Below, one piece after another: positions 15,795 to 24,409 of a DNA stretch of 51,959 bases. The notes under the pieces were generated by a model that searched no databases, was not told the origin of the DNA, and saw nothing but the letters and a program-made list of their open reading frames with translations. This stretch comes from Nitrospirota bacterium. GTDB taxonomy: Bacteria > Nitrospirota > Thermodesulfovibrionia > UBA6902. Each line of letters begins with the position of its first letter. The first letter of the stretch is position 1. Location of the stretch: positions 1-51,959 of the forward strand of contig JACRHD010000052.1 of assembly GCA_016234115.1 (NCBI GenBank), given 5' to 3'. Both the position numbers and the translations under genes were made by a program.

Positions 15795-17064
15795 TTTTCT
15801 TTCGGCCCTGGCCGTCCTGATATATTCACCTCTGCTTTGTCTGAAGAAGGGGCCGGAAAACAGGACCGTCTTTGTTGCTGAGCGCCTCGGACTCTCCGGG
15901 TATGACAAAACCGATGTATGGGTGCACGCGGTCTCCGTAGGCGAAGTAATGGCGTGCGTCCCCTTTTTAAAGGCGTTAAAAAAAGAATTCCCGGAAAAAC
16001 GCATTACTCTTTCCACAACGACCTATACCGGGCAGAAAGTGGCAAGGGACAGTTTCCATGAGGCCGACAGGATAATGTATATGCCGCTGGACGCGGGGTT
16101 GATCATGAGAAGGGTCGTCGGCCTGCTGAGACCGGAAATCTTCATAACCGTAGAGACCGAGCTCTGGCCGGCCCTCTTCAGGGCGCTGAAACAGCGCGGC
16201 TGCAGGATCGTCGTTCTGAACGGCAGGATATCAATCAGGTCTTTCACCGGCTACAAGCGCTTTGATTTCTTTATGAAGAAAGTATTGTCATACGTCGACT
16301 TTTTTTATATGCAGGGCAGGGGCGACGCCGAAAGGGTCACGGAAATCGGCGCGGACAGACACAAGGTGGGTGTTATGGGGAACTTTAAATTCGATATAAC
16401 GTTTGCCTCCGCGAAACGTCAGGACTGGGTCGAGCTTATCAGCAGCAGGGTCCTTCTTGCCGCGAGCACCCACAGGGGCGAAGAAGATATAATACTCGAG
16501 GCCTTTGAGTCCGTAAGACGCTTCTGTCCGGATATCAGACTCATTATCGCGCCCAGACATCCGGAAAGATTTGATGAGGTCGCGGAGATGCTGAAGAAGA
16601 GGGGCCTGAAATTTATCAGGCGGACTGAAATACGCAGCAAAGAGCAAAGAGCAAAGGGCAAAGGGCACGGATTACAGATCACGGATCACGGGGTTTATGA
16701 CGTCATCCTTCTTGACACCATCGGTGAATTATCACAGGTTTTCTCCATCGCAACCATCGCATTCATCGGAGGGAGTCTTGTGCCGGTGGGCGGGCATAAT
16801 ATCCTGGAACCGGCGTACTGGGGCAGACCGATAATCTTCGGACCGCATATGGACAATTTTCCGTTCGCGGCGGATTTCCTCGAGGGCCGCGCCGCTGTCC
16901 GTGTTGCGGACGCAAAGGATGTGGAAGCGGCGGTCAAAGGCCTGCTTATGGATGGCGACGAGGCGGCGCGGATGGGGCAGAGGGCCAGAGCGATGGTAGA
17001 AAAGAACACCGGCGCCGTGAAAAAAGCAATCGAGCTCGTTCGAGGTTTCATTGGGACTGCTTAG
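15778..17064 (+). CDS. waaA: 3-deoxy-D-manno-octulosonic acid (Kdo) transferase
   Basis: 428 residues, GT30 family, with an N-terminal membrane-associated segment, the catalytic Glu in AERLG (residue 35), WVHAVSVGEV, TTTYTGQ, VETELWP and the C-terminal GGSLVPVGGHNILEPAYW motif. It transfers Kdo from CMP-Kdo to lipid IVA. Residues about 287-305 (RSKEQRAKGKGHGLQITDHG) are an in-frame heptamer insertion lying between two conserved segments, in a part of the C-terminal Rossmann domain where the family normally has a shorter loop. Starts inside lpxB and ends inside lpxK: tight translational coupling. Confidence 0.94.
   Translation: MLLLYDFLSALAVLIYSPLLCLKKGPENRTVFVAERLGLSGYDKTDVWVHAVSVGEVMACVPFLKALKKEFPEKRITLSTTTYTGQKVARDSFHEADRIMYMPLDAGLIMRRVVGLLRPEIFITVETELWPALFRALKQRGCRIVVLNGRISIRSFTGYKRFDFFMKKVLSYVDFFYMQGRGDAERVTEIGADRHKVGVMGNFKFDITFASAKRQDWVELISSRVLLAASTHRGEEDIILEAFESVRRFCPDIRLIIAPRHPERFDEVAEMLKKRGLKFIRRTEIRSKEQRAKGKGHGLQITDHGVYDVILLDTIGELSQVFSIATIAFIGGSLVPVGGHNILEPAYWGRPIIFGPHMDNFPFAADFLEGRAAVRVADAKDVEAAVKGLLMDGDEAARMGQRARAMVEKNTGAVKKAIELVRGFIGTA
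16639..16692. repeat. In-frame heptamer repeats inside waaA
   Basis: GCAAAGA/GCAAAGG units (16639-16666) followed by ATCACGG-type units (about 16672-16692). No inverted arm is visible in this copy. Confidence 0.8.
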
Positions 17065-18097
17065 CGTAATTTACGGCCTGGGACTGAAGGGCAAGAGGTC
17101 ATTGGCAAGGCCGCGTAGGCTCCCTGTCAAAGTCATAAGCGTCGGCAATATCACTCTTGGCGGGACCGGAAAAACGCCGGCGGTCATCGCGATTGCGGAA
17201 GAAGCTGTAAAGAGGGGATTGAGTCCGTGTATTCTTACAAGGGGGTACAGGGGGAAAGCTAAAGGACCTTGCCTCATCGGTAAGAGTCAAGAGTCAAGAG
17301 TCAAGAGTCAGGAGGCGGAAACCGGATATGACGCGGGTGAGTCCCGGGCAATTGATCCTTTTATTTTCGGCGACGAGCCGGCATTAATGGCGGAAAGATT
17401 AAGAGATGTGCCTGTTATAAAATGCTCGGACAGATACGAAGGAGGGATGTTCGCTCTTAACTCCAAACTCTTAACTCTTGACTCTTCTTCCGTCTTCATT
17501 CTCGATGACGGGTTTCAGCATTGGCGGCTTCACAGAGATATTGATATATTACTTATTGACGCGACCGACCCGTTCGGAAATGAAAAACTCATACCGGAGG
17601 GCAGACTGAGAGAACCTCTGGTCTGCATGAAAAGGGCGGGTATTATTCTAATTACAAAAGCCGATGCGGCCGGAGGCAGACCGGCGGAGGCGCTGGTGCG
17701 GAAGGTAAGGCAATATAATCGTGAAGCGCCTGTATTCAGGGCGTCACACAGGCCCGCGTTTCTTGTTAACGCCGCGGGGGAGACGGTATCCGCCGATACG
17801 GTAAAGAACGGGAAGGTTTACGCCTTTGCCGGCATCGCAAATCCGAATTCTTTTAGAGACGGGCTGATCTCTTTCGGCTTCGGCATTTCCGCCCTGAAAT
17901 CATTCAGGGACCATTACAGATACGGACAGAAGGACATTGATGGAATAATAAAAGAAGCCGGCGGAGCGGACATCATCACCACTGAAAAAGACATGGTGAA
18001 GCTGAAGTATCTGCAACTGCCGGGGAATTTGTTTGCCTTAAGGGTCGAATTTGATATTGAGGACTCCTTTTATGATATCCTTTTCAAGGATATCTGA
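17051..18097 (+). CDS. lpxK: Tetraacyldisaccharide 4'-kinase
   Basis: 348 residues from a TTG at 17051 overlapping waaA by 14 bp. Walker A GNITLGGTGKTP (residues 32-43), TRGYRGK, the ILDDGFQHWRLHRDIDILLID block and TTEKDMVKL are diagnostic. It phosphorylates the 4' position of lipid A disaccharide with ATP at the inner membrane. Two in-frame heptamer arms are inserted: KSQESRVKSQEAE (about 77-90) and NSKLLTLDSSS (about 136-147), reverse-complementary at DNA level but separated by about 140 bp of conserved kinase sequence including the GDEPALMA segment. Confidence 0.94.
   Translation: MGLLSVIYGLGLKGKRSLARPRRLPVKVISVGNITLGGTGKTPAVIAIAEEAVKRGLSPCILTRGYRGKAKGPCLIGKSQESRVKSQEAETGYDAGESRAIDPFIFGDEPALMAERLRDVPVIKCSDRYEGGMFALNSKLLTLDSSSVFILDDGFQHWRLHRDIDILLIDATDPFGNEKLIPEGRLREPLVCMKRAGIILITKADAAGGRPAEALVRKVRQYNREAPVFRASHRPAFLVNAAGETVSADTVKNGKVYAFAGIANPNSFRDGLISFGFGISALKSFRDHYRYGQKDIDGIIKEAGGADIITTEKDMVKLKYLQLPGNLFALRVEFDIEDSFYDILFKDI
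17281..17490. repeat. Split heptamer palindrome inside lpxK
   Basis: Left arm AAGAGTC units at 17281-17312, right arm AACTCTT/GACTCTT units at 17456-17488. The enclosed 140 bp is conserved lpxK coding sequence, so the arms were not gained as one contiguous block, or one copy moved. Confidence 0.8.
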
Positions 18098-18362
18098 TTA
18101 CACGGATGAACAGCATGATTACACAGATAAAAAAGCCGGCTTTTCCATCAGCAGAGTTGATAAGACGACCACCGTCATTCCCGTGCCTAAAGCACCTACT
18201 GTTGGCAGTCGGTAAGCTGGAATCCAGGCAGTTGAAGAACATGGATGCCCGATTAAAGACCCCCGATTACAACATTCGAGGGCAGGCTTCGGGCATGGCG
18301 ATTGATTTAATTTGATAGCATTAGTAATATCTGTGTAATCTGTCTTTAAATCGGTGTAATCA
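18096..18362. repeat. Composite intergenic repeat between lpxK and yjbQ
   Basis: Outer arms: GATTACACGGAT...GATTACACAGAT (18096-18129) and CTGTGTAATCTG...CGGTGTAATC (about 18331-18361), complementary. Inner part (about 18165-18302) is, on the minus strand, a CATGCCCGAAGCCTGCCCTCGAATGT...AATCGGG...GGAATGAC repeat that recurs at 38136. No gene is supported in 18098-18379. Confidence 0.7.
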
Positions 18363-18379
18363 ATTTTCCGGAGGAAAAT

Positions 18380-18778
18380 ATGTTGAAAAATATTACCGTC
18401 AGGACCAAATCACGAAACGAGTTCATTGACCTGACAGCCGATATCCAGTCGGTCGTTGACGAGTCGGGGACCAGGAGCGGCATATGCTGTATCTATGTGC
18501 CTCACACAACTGCGGGCGTGACCGTCAACGAAGGCGCCGACCCTTCGGTGACAAGAGACATTCAGCACGCCCTGAGCAGGCTTGTCCCCCACAGCGGCGA
18601 TTACCTGCATACGGAAGGTAATTCCGACGCGCACATCAAATCCACTATTGTCGGCTCTTCGCAGGTCATAGTCATCGACGCAGGGAAGCTGCTCCTTGGG
18701 ACCTGGCAGTCCGTGTTCTTCTGCGAGTTCGACGGCCCCCGCCACAGGAGGGTCACGGTGAAGATTGTCGGCGATTAG
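18380..18778 (+). CDS. yjbQ: YjbQ family protein (secondary thiamine-phosphate synthase family, UPF0047)
   Basis: 132 residues, full length for the family. Signatures: YVPHTTAGVTVNEGADP (metal-binding His and catalytic region), GDYLHTEGNSDAHIKS, GSSQVIVIDAGKLLLGTWQ and FCEFDGPRHRRV. The family has weak thiamine-phosphate synthase activity in vitro, but its physiological role is unclear. A good Shine-Dalgarno (GGAGG at 18371) sets the start. Monocistronic or with the lipoprotein 94 bp downstream. Confidence 0.92.
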   Translation: MLKNITVRTKSRNEFIDLTADIQSVVDESGTRSGICCIYVPHTTAGVTVNEGADPSVTRDIQHALSRLVPHSGDYLHTEGNSDAHIKSTIVGSSQVIVIDAGKLLLGTWQSVFFCEFDGPRHRRVTVKIVGD

Positions 18779-18871
18779 GGCGCGTGAGGCCGGCTAAGCA
18801 GGACTCTTTTAGTGTCGCTTCCGGGGGGCGACTAAACTGAAAAGCCGACAAAAACATTAAAGGAGGCTCGA

Positions 18872-19327
18872 ATGAGCAGATTCAACGCTCCATCATTATT
18901 CCTTTCCGCTGTCTTATCCTGTATTCTCGTCGCATTTATTTTCTCGGGTTGCGCGACCCTTCCGGTAACGAAGGACCATCTGAAGTCCGTAGTCCTCTCA
19001 GGGAAGGTAGTGCAGTATGCCGGGAATGAAGAGTGGGGCCCCGGGGACATCAGGGACACGTTCGGCCCTGAAGATAACATATATGTATTCGCAACGTTTG
19101 CCTGGCCTCACGCCGGAAGGGGCCGGGGCGTTCATGAGCACACTGTGCGCTGGTATACGGGAAATGACCTCGTCAGCGAGACCAAGACAAAGACTGATTT
19201 TTCCAAGGCGCCGTTTGAGGTATTGTCCTGGCTCCCGGCGGCCGCTCTGGGGTATGGCCCACACTCCATTGAGATACTCATCGACGGCGAGTCAGTCGCC
19301 AGAAAGAGTTTTACTGTAGAGGAATAA
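18872..19327 (+). CDS. Putative lipoprotein of unknown function
   Basis: 151 residues with a signal peptide and lipobox (IFSGC, Cys about residue 27). The mature part is rich in aromatic beta-strand motifs (YVFATFAWPHAGRGRGVHEHTVRWY, HSIEILIDGESVARKSF), like a small Ig-like/beta-sandwich domain. Strong AGGAGG ribosome-binding site. No family recognised; periplasmic, membrane-anchored. Confidence 0.75.
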   Translation: MSRFNAPSLFLSAVLSCILVAFIFSGCATLPVTKDHLKSVVLSGKVVQYAGNEEWGPGDIRDTFGPEDNIYVFATFAWPHAGRGRGVHEHTVRWYTGNDLVSETKTKTDFSKAPFEVLSWLPAAALGYGPHSIEILIDGESVARKSFTVEE

Positions 19328-19399
19328 TCGATTCCCAGAGAGGGGGATAACCCGGTCCCCACCCTTCATTGAAGGGTTACGGCAGCTTAGAAATATTTC

Positions 19400-19428
19400 T
19401 TGACTAAGCGTTGTCGATGAGTTATTGT
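19400..19428 (+). promoter_or_regulatory. Candidate sigma-70 type promoter upstream of the PEP-CTERM gene
   Basis: TTGACT (19400-19405), 17-nt spacer, TATTGT (19423-19428). It lies 136 bp upstream of the start codon, leaving a leader that contains a hairpin (19483-19494 with 19507-19518, one mismatch). Confidence 0.4.
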
Positions 19429-19563
19429 AAAAAAGCTCTCAGGGAATTCCAATAATTGCAGTTTGAATAGCTCATTTTTTAAGCCCGCGTTATTTTGAAG
19501 GCTCAGAATAATGCGGGCCGGCAAAGTATCTTTTTCAGTTAAATGAAAGGGAGGGCGCATCAT

Positions 19564-20271
19564 ATGAAAAAACAGACTGGTCCCCGGAAAAGAAAGCAGA
19601 TCAACGAGAAACGTCTTGCGGCCTATACGGCGGCAGCCGGCGCGGCGCTTTTGGCGGCAGCGCCCGCGGACGCGGCGATCCAGTATACATCTGCCGATAT
19701 AACGGTTGGTAATGGTTCTGCGTACATTGATCTTGATGGAAATTCAACCAATGATCTGGGCTTTATGCATAATTATAGTGTCCTTAGTTGCTTCCCAAGA
19801 GCAGGCGAGTTCGGTTGCAAGTATAGAGTTGACGGAAATTTCAGTAATCTTAACGGGGTATCTTTTGCCGGGGTATTGGGTCAGCCATCAAACCTGGACC
19901 AGGGAGCGGCAATCGGTGTGTCTAACAACTGGGTCAATGGAAACGGCGCTCTTTTTGGCGGATACCGTACGGTTTTTCATTCTTCCTTTGGTTTTTATTC
20001 CAGTCGGCTCAATATGAATTTGCGCAATGACCCGTTCATTACGCCCGGATATATGGGTATACGGTTTGACCCCGGTGACGGGACCAAATACGGCTGGATA
20101 CATATTTCGTCGGTTGAACTCATTTATTACACAATAGACGGCTGGGCGTATGATGATTCAGGACAGGCTATTGCAGCGGGCCAAACCATTGTGCCTGAGC
20201 CGACAGGCATAGCGCTTTTTGCTGCGGGTGCCGCGACCATCATGGCAAAGAGACGTTGGAAGAAAAAGTAA
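19564..20271 (+). CDS. PEP-CTERM sorting-domain protein
   Basis: 235 residues from the ATG at 19564, eight bases after a strong GGGAGG; an earlier in-frame ATG at 19543 is less well placed. The N terminus has a basic stretch then an Ala-rich signal segment (RLAAYTAAAGAALLAAAPADAA). The C terminus is a textbook PEP-CTERM signal: VPEPTGIALFAAGAATIMA followed by KRRWKKK. Such proteins are handled by exosortase and are exported to the cell surface or matrix (family knowledge); no exosortase is in the window. Its stop lies inside the next gene's start region, giving a 16-bp overlap and translational coupling. Confidence 0.88.
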   Translation: MKKQTGPRKRKQINEKRLAAYTAAAGAALLAAAPADAAIQYTSADITVGNGSAYIDLDGNSTNDLGFMHNYSVLSCFPRAGEFGCKYRVDGNFSNLNGVSFAGVLGQPSNLDQGAAIGVSNNWVNGNGALFGGYRTVFHSSFGFYSSRLNMNLRNDPFITPGYMGIRFDPGDGTKYGWIHISSVELIYYTIDGWAYDDSGQAIAAGQTIVPEPTGIALFAAGAATIMAKRRWKKK

Positions 20272-23105
20272 TCGGGAACAAGAAGAAAGTCCTTCTCATC
20301 GGCTGGGACGGGGCTGACTGGAAGGTCATCAATCCCCTGCTGGATGCCGGCAAGATGCCTAATCTCGAAGGGTTCATTAACGGCGGGGTAATGGGCAACC
20401 TCGCCACCCTCTATCCTTCGCTCTCACCAATGTTGTGGACGTCTATCGCTACAGGAAAGCGGCCTTTCAAGCACGGCGTACTTGGATTCACCGAGCCTGA
20501 TCCGCAGGGCAAGGGCATCAGACCGGTCTCTAACCTCTCCCGCAAGACCCGCGCGATCTGGAACATCCTGCACCTCAAAGATATGAAGTCCAACGTTGTG
20601 GGCTGGTGGCCGTCACACCCGGCTGAACCGATTAACGGTGTAATGGTCTCCGATCTTTACCATAAGGTCCGCGCGCCCATAAGCGAGCCGTGGCCCATGC
20701 AGCCCGGCACAGTCCATCCCCGGCGACTAACAAAGGACCTCGCTGAATTGCGTGTGCACCCGCAGGAGCTGACGTCGGACATAATCGGTCCCTTTGTTCC
20801 CGACTTTGCAAAGGTCGATCAGGACAAGGACCAGAGGCTTGAGGCAGTGGCAAAGATATTTGCCGAGTGTGCTTCCATTCATGCCGCTGCCACTGCCCTG
20901 ATCCAGCTTGAGCCCTGGGACTTTATGGGGGTCTACTACAACGCGATCGACCATTTCTGCCACGGCTTTATGCGATATCATCCTCCGCGTATGGAAGGTG
21001 TTTCCGAAGATGAGTTTGAGTTGTACAAAGGCGTTGTTGAAGGGGGCTATCGTTTCCATGATATGATGTTAGGGGTATTGCTGGCGCTCGCGGGGGAAGA
21101 CACCACGGTGCTCCTCATCTCGGACCACGGCTTTCATCACGACCGCCTGAGGCCGAAACATATTCCGCTTGAGCCGGCAGGGCCTGCTGCACAGCATCGC
21201 GAACATGGAATCTTTGCCATGAAGGGCCCCGGTGTAAAGAAGGACGAGATCATACACGGCGCCGGCCTCCTTGATATCACACCGACAATACTTCATATAT
21301 ATGGCCTGCCTGCAGGAGAGGACATGGATGGGGTACCGCTTGTCAATGCCTTTGAGAAACCCGGTAAGGTGGAAACCATTGCTTCCTGGGACAATGTGCA
21401 GGGGGAAGACGGGGCACACCCTGAAGACGTGGCTGTAGACCCTCTTGAATCGAGTGAAGCGATCAGGCAATTAGTGGCCCTGGGGTATATTGAGAAACCT
21501 GACGATGATATAGAAAAGGCAACGGCCAATACAGTCAGGGAGCTGAAATACAACCTGGCCCGCTCTTATATGGACGCGGACCTTCACTTTAACGCGGTCC
21601 CTGTCCTTGAAAAGCTCGTGGAGGAATGGCCTGATGAATACCGGTTCGGCATTCAACTGATCGTCTGTTACCAGTCGCTTGAGCGTAATGCTGATGCCAG
21701 GCGTGTTCTGGACGGGATATTTCAGCACAAGGCAGGGGCATCTGTTCTTGCAATGGAAAAACTGAAAGAATTGCAGGAAAAGTATAAGGATACAAAACCG
21801 GACGATATCAGTGATGATGAGAAAGACAAAATTATCAGATTACGGAGTAAGGCGGGCCATAATCCCTTCGGCATGGAGTATCTTATGGCATCGCAGCTTA
21901 TTGCCGAAGGAAAAGCAGAGGAGGCGCTTAAGCATCTGCGCAAGGCAGAGGAACACAACCCTGCTGCCGCGCCCCTGTATATCAAAAAAGGCGAGGCATA
22001 CATAAAGCTGAAAGAATGGAACAAGGCAGGGGAGAGTTTCCATCGCGCGCTCGAAATCGACCCGGAAAGTCCGGCTTCACATATCGGCCTCTGCAGGACT
22101 TTGCTGGGCCGCAGGCGCAATGCAATGGCCGCGGAGGAGGCGTTGAATGCTATCGGGCTTGCCTATTTCAACCCCGTCGCGCATTACCTGCTTGGAGTTG
22201 CCCTGATTCGCATGGGTCGTCCGCTTCAGGCTGTGGAGGCGCTAAAAGTAGCGGCGGTTCAGAACCCCAATTTCCAGGCGGCGCTTGACAGGCTTGCATT
22301 TTTATTTGAAAAGAGGCTGAATGACCCTGAAAAAGCCGGGGATTATCGCAAGAGGGCCGGGGAGGCCAAAGAACGTGTTCGCGATATTAAATCAGGCAGG
22401 ATCAAATCGCATGATCATGAAGGACGGAGAAAGACCGCGCTTACGTCAGATATTAATGTCCTTGAATTTGAGTGGGACAGGCCGGGAGAGCTGACAACTC
22501 CGCTTGCGGAGACGATTATTATTGTTTCCGGCCTGCCCAGGTCCGGCACGTCAATGATGATGCAGATGCTGGCTGCCGGCGGCATTTCCCCTCTTATGGA
22601 TGACAATCGTCCCGCTGACCCTGATAACGTGAAGGGATATTATGAAGATGTCCGCTGCAGGGCGCTGCAACGTGACGCCTCATGGATCCATGAGGCAAGA
22701 GGCAAGGCAGTCAAGATAGTGGCCCAGCTGCTTTCCAGCTTGCCCTCCGGCGGGGGGATTAATTACGGAATAATATTTATGGTCCGCGACCTGAATGAAG
22801 TTACGGCTTCGCAGCGGGACATGCTTGCAGCCCGGCTCAAGACGGGGGCAAAGGTCCCTGATGATATCCTGAAGCATACTTATATTACGCAATTGAAACA
22901 GATAAGGAAATTTCTTGCCCTGAGGCAGATACCGACCCTTTATGTGCGATATAAGGGATGCATTGAGGGCCCTGGGGAGGAGGCAGCCCGCCTGAATAAA
23001 TTCCTCGGCGGCGCGCTCAACGAGAAGGCCATGATTGCCGCTGTCGACGTAAAACTGTACCGGCATAAGGGCATGATCGAAGGGCGGGCGACTCTCAAAT
23101 CATGA
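20256..23105 (+). CDS. Phosphodiesterase/alkaline-phosphatase-fold protein fused to TPRs and a sulfotransferase-like domain
   Basis: 949 residues from a TTG at 20256. Residues 10-370: type I phosphodiesterase/nucleotide pyrophosphatase fold with metal ligands in LIGWDGADW (Asp18), a Ser/Thr nucleophile region SPMLWTSIATG (about 57-67), ISDHGFHH (Asp290, His291) and REHG (His317). Residues about 425-700: TPR-like helical repeats (EEALKHLRKAEEHNP, AGESFHRALEIDPES). Residues about 750-949: P-loop IVSGLPRSGTSMMM (758-766) typical of PAPS-dependent sulfotransferases. No signal peptide, so cytoplasmic. Possibly acts on surface glycan or glycolipid precursors with its PEP-CTERM neighbour (inference). 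Confidence 0.85.
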   Translation: MEEKVIGNKKKVLLIGWDGADWKVINPLLDAGKMPNLEGFINGGVMGNLATLYPSLSPMLWTSIATGKRPFKHGVLGFTEPDPQGKGIRPVSNLSRKTRAIWNILHLKDMKSNVVGWWPSHPAEPINGVMVSDLYHKVRAPISEPWPMQPGTVHPRRLTKDLAELRVHPQELTSDIIGPFVPDFAKVDQDKDQRLEAVAKIFAECASIHAAATALIQLEPWDFMGVYYNAIDHFCHGFMRYHPPRMEGVSEDEFELYKGVVEGGYRFHDMMLGVLLALAGEDTTVLLISDHGFHHDRLRPKHIPLEPAGPAAQHREHGIFAMKGPGVKKDEIIHGAGLLDITPTILHIYGLPAGEDMDGVPLVNAFEKPGKVETIASWDNVQGEDGAHPEDVAVDPLESSEAIRQLVALGYIEKPDDDIEKATANTVRELKYNLARSYMDADLHFNAVPVLEKLVEEWPDEYRFGIQLIVCYQSLERNADARRVLDGIFQHKAGASVLAMEKLKELQEKYKDTKPDDISDDEKDKIIRLRSKAGHNPFGMEYLMASQLIAEGKAEEALKHLRKAEEHNPAAAPLYIKKGEAYIKLKEWNKAGESFHRALEIDPESPASHIGLCRTLLGRRRNAMAAEEALNAIGLAYFNPVAHYLLGVALIRMGRPLQAVEALKVAAVQNPNFQAALDRLAFLFEKRLNDPEKAGDYRKRAGEAKERVRDIKSGRIKSHDHEGRRKTALTSDINVLEFEWDRPGELTTPLAETIIIVSGLPRSGTSMMMQMLAAGGISPLMDDNRPADPDNVKGYYEDVRCRALQRDASWIHEARGKAVKIVAQLLSSLPSGGGINYGIIFMVRDLNEVTASQRDMLAARLKTGAKVPDDILKHTYITQLKQIRKFLALRQIPTLYVRYKGCIEGPGEEAARLNKFLGGALNEKAMIAAVDVKLYRHKGMIEGRATLKS

Positions 23106-23245
23106 TATAACGATAATTAAATTGCATTTTTTTTGTTCGATTGCTAATATAGCACAAGCATCAGGGCCCCGGCTTGTAATCCGTCACTCCAGGCGACGGA
23201 CGCCGGCGAATTATTCAGCATTCAATAACAGCAGAGGAGGGAATC

Positions 23246-24046
23246 ATGAAAAGGACTCTTATTATAATGTTCTTCGTACTTATCGCGGCCGCTGTAGCAT
23301 TCGCCCAGACGGGGGTCAAGAAGAAGAGGCCGCTTCCATATGATTACGGCAAGGTGGTGATCAATAATTATTCCGAGAAGGCCGGCCTCGCGCCGGTCGT
23401 ATTCAACCACTGGCTCCACAGGGCCAAGTTTACGTGCAGGCTCTGTCATGTAGACGTCGGTTTTGCCATGAAGGCGGGGACGACCGGCATTAAGGCGTCC
23501 GACAATATCAGCGGTTACTACTGCGGCTCCTGCCATAACGGCAAGCCGGACGCTGAAGGGAACAAGGTATTTGAGTCGTGCTCAAAGACGGTGCCACCGG
23601 ATGAAAAGAACAGGTGCCAGCGGTGCCACTCTCTTGGAAAGAATGTCAAGCCGGCATACGACTTCGGCGCTTTTACTGAGCGGTTTCCAAAGGGACGCTT
23701 TGGAAACGGCATTGATTGGGAAAAGACCGAAGCTGAAGGGCTCGTCAAACCGGTCGATTTCCTGGAAGGGGTCTCGATAAAGAGGCAGGCGATCACAGCG
23801 CAGAAGGATTTCGCCCTCTCTCCGAAACTTGAAGGGATGCCGGACATCATATTCTCCCACAAGAAGCATACGGTATGGAACGGGTGCGAGCTCTGCCATC
23901 CTGAAATATTCGTAGGAGTGAAAAAGGGCTCGACGAAATATTCCATGATCGAGATATTTGACGGGAAATACTGCGGCGTTTGCCACACGTCAGTCGCTTT
24001 CCCGCTGACCGACTGTCAAAGATGTCATACAAAGTCGGTCCAATAG
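23246..24046 (+). CDS. Periplasmic hexaheme c-type cytochrome (two c7-like triheme repeats)
   Basis: 266 residues with a cleavable signal peptide (cut after AFA, about residue 20) and six CXXCH sites: CRLCH, CGSCH, CQRCH, CELCH, CGVCH, CQRCH. The first and second halves each have three, with the spaced distal His (FNHWLHRAKF, FSHKKHTVW) expected for bis-His c7-type hemes; the family is the triheme cytochrome group implicated in extracellular or periplasmic electron wires. A conserved RFGNGIDW segment between the halves is shared with the paralogue at 24410. GAGGAGGG ribosome-binding site upstream. It should carry electrons in the periplasm. Confidence 0.93.
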   Translation: MKRTLIIMFFVLIAAAVAFAQTGVKKKRPLPYDYGKVVINNYSEKAGLAPVVFNHWLHRAKFTCRLCHVDVGFAMKAGTTGIKASDNISGYYCGSCHNGKPDAEGNKVFESCSKTVPPDEKNRCQRCHSLGKNVKPAYDFGAFTERFPKGRFGNGIDWEKTEAEGLVKPVDFLEGVSIKRQAITAQKDFALSPKLEGMPDIIFSHKKHTVWNGCELCHPEIFVGVKKGSTKYSMIEIFDGKYCGVCHTSVAFPLTDCQRCHTKSVQ

Positions 24047-24069
24047 GGGAATTTTCAGGGAGATAATAA

Positions 24070-24393
24070 ATGAAGAAACCGGGAACAATATTTCTCTTGC
24101 TTGCGGCAGCGGTTGTTTTTTCATTTCCCGTGACGGGAATAAATTCGCTGACGGGGGGCTCTGTCGTCTTTGCGCAGGAGGCCTGGAAGGGCGAATTCGA
24201 GGCCATCTGCTCAAAGACTCAGGATGCAATGACCTTCAGCCCGGAGGAACTGAAAGACCTAATCACGAGGTGTGATAACCTCAAGCCGGCCATTGAGAAG
24301 CTCGACGAGACGCAGAGGAAGGTCTATCTGAAAAGACTTCAGTTGTGCAGGGAGCTGTTTGTGTTTGTATTGGGATCGAAGGAAAACCGGTAA
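24070..24393 (+). CDS. Small secreted protein linked to cytochromes
   Basis: 107 residues with a signal peptide (cleavage about after VFAQ, residue 36). The mature part is helical, with a pair of conserved-looking Cys (EAICSK, LITRCDNLKP, LQLCREL: three Cys in all) and no heme motif. It starts 23 bp after the hexaheme cytochrome stop, with GGGAGATAATAA upstream, so it is almost certainly co-transcribed. A helper or partner of the cytochrome is inference; I know of no named family. Confidence 0.75.
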   Translation: MKKPGTIFLLLAAAVVFSFPVTGINSLTGGSVVFAQEAWKGEFEAICSKTQDAMTFSPEELKDLITRCDNLKPAIEKLDETQRKVYLKRLQLCRELFVFVLGSKENR

Positions 24394-24409
24394 GAAAAGC
24401 CGCGGCGGG

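Noticed and set aside
19442-19460. Sigma-54 promoter upstream of the PEP-CTERM gene
   Set aside because: A GG and a GC are present but the spacing is 13-14 instead of the required 10.
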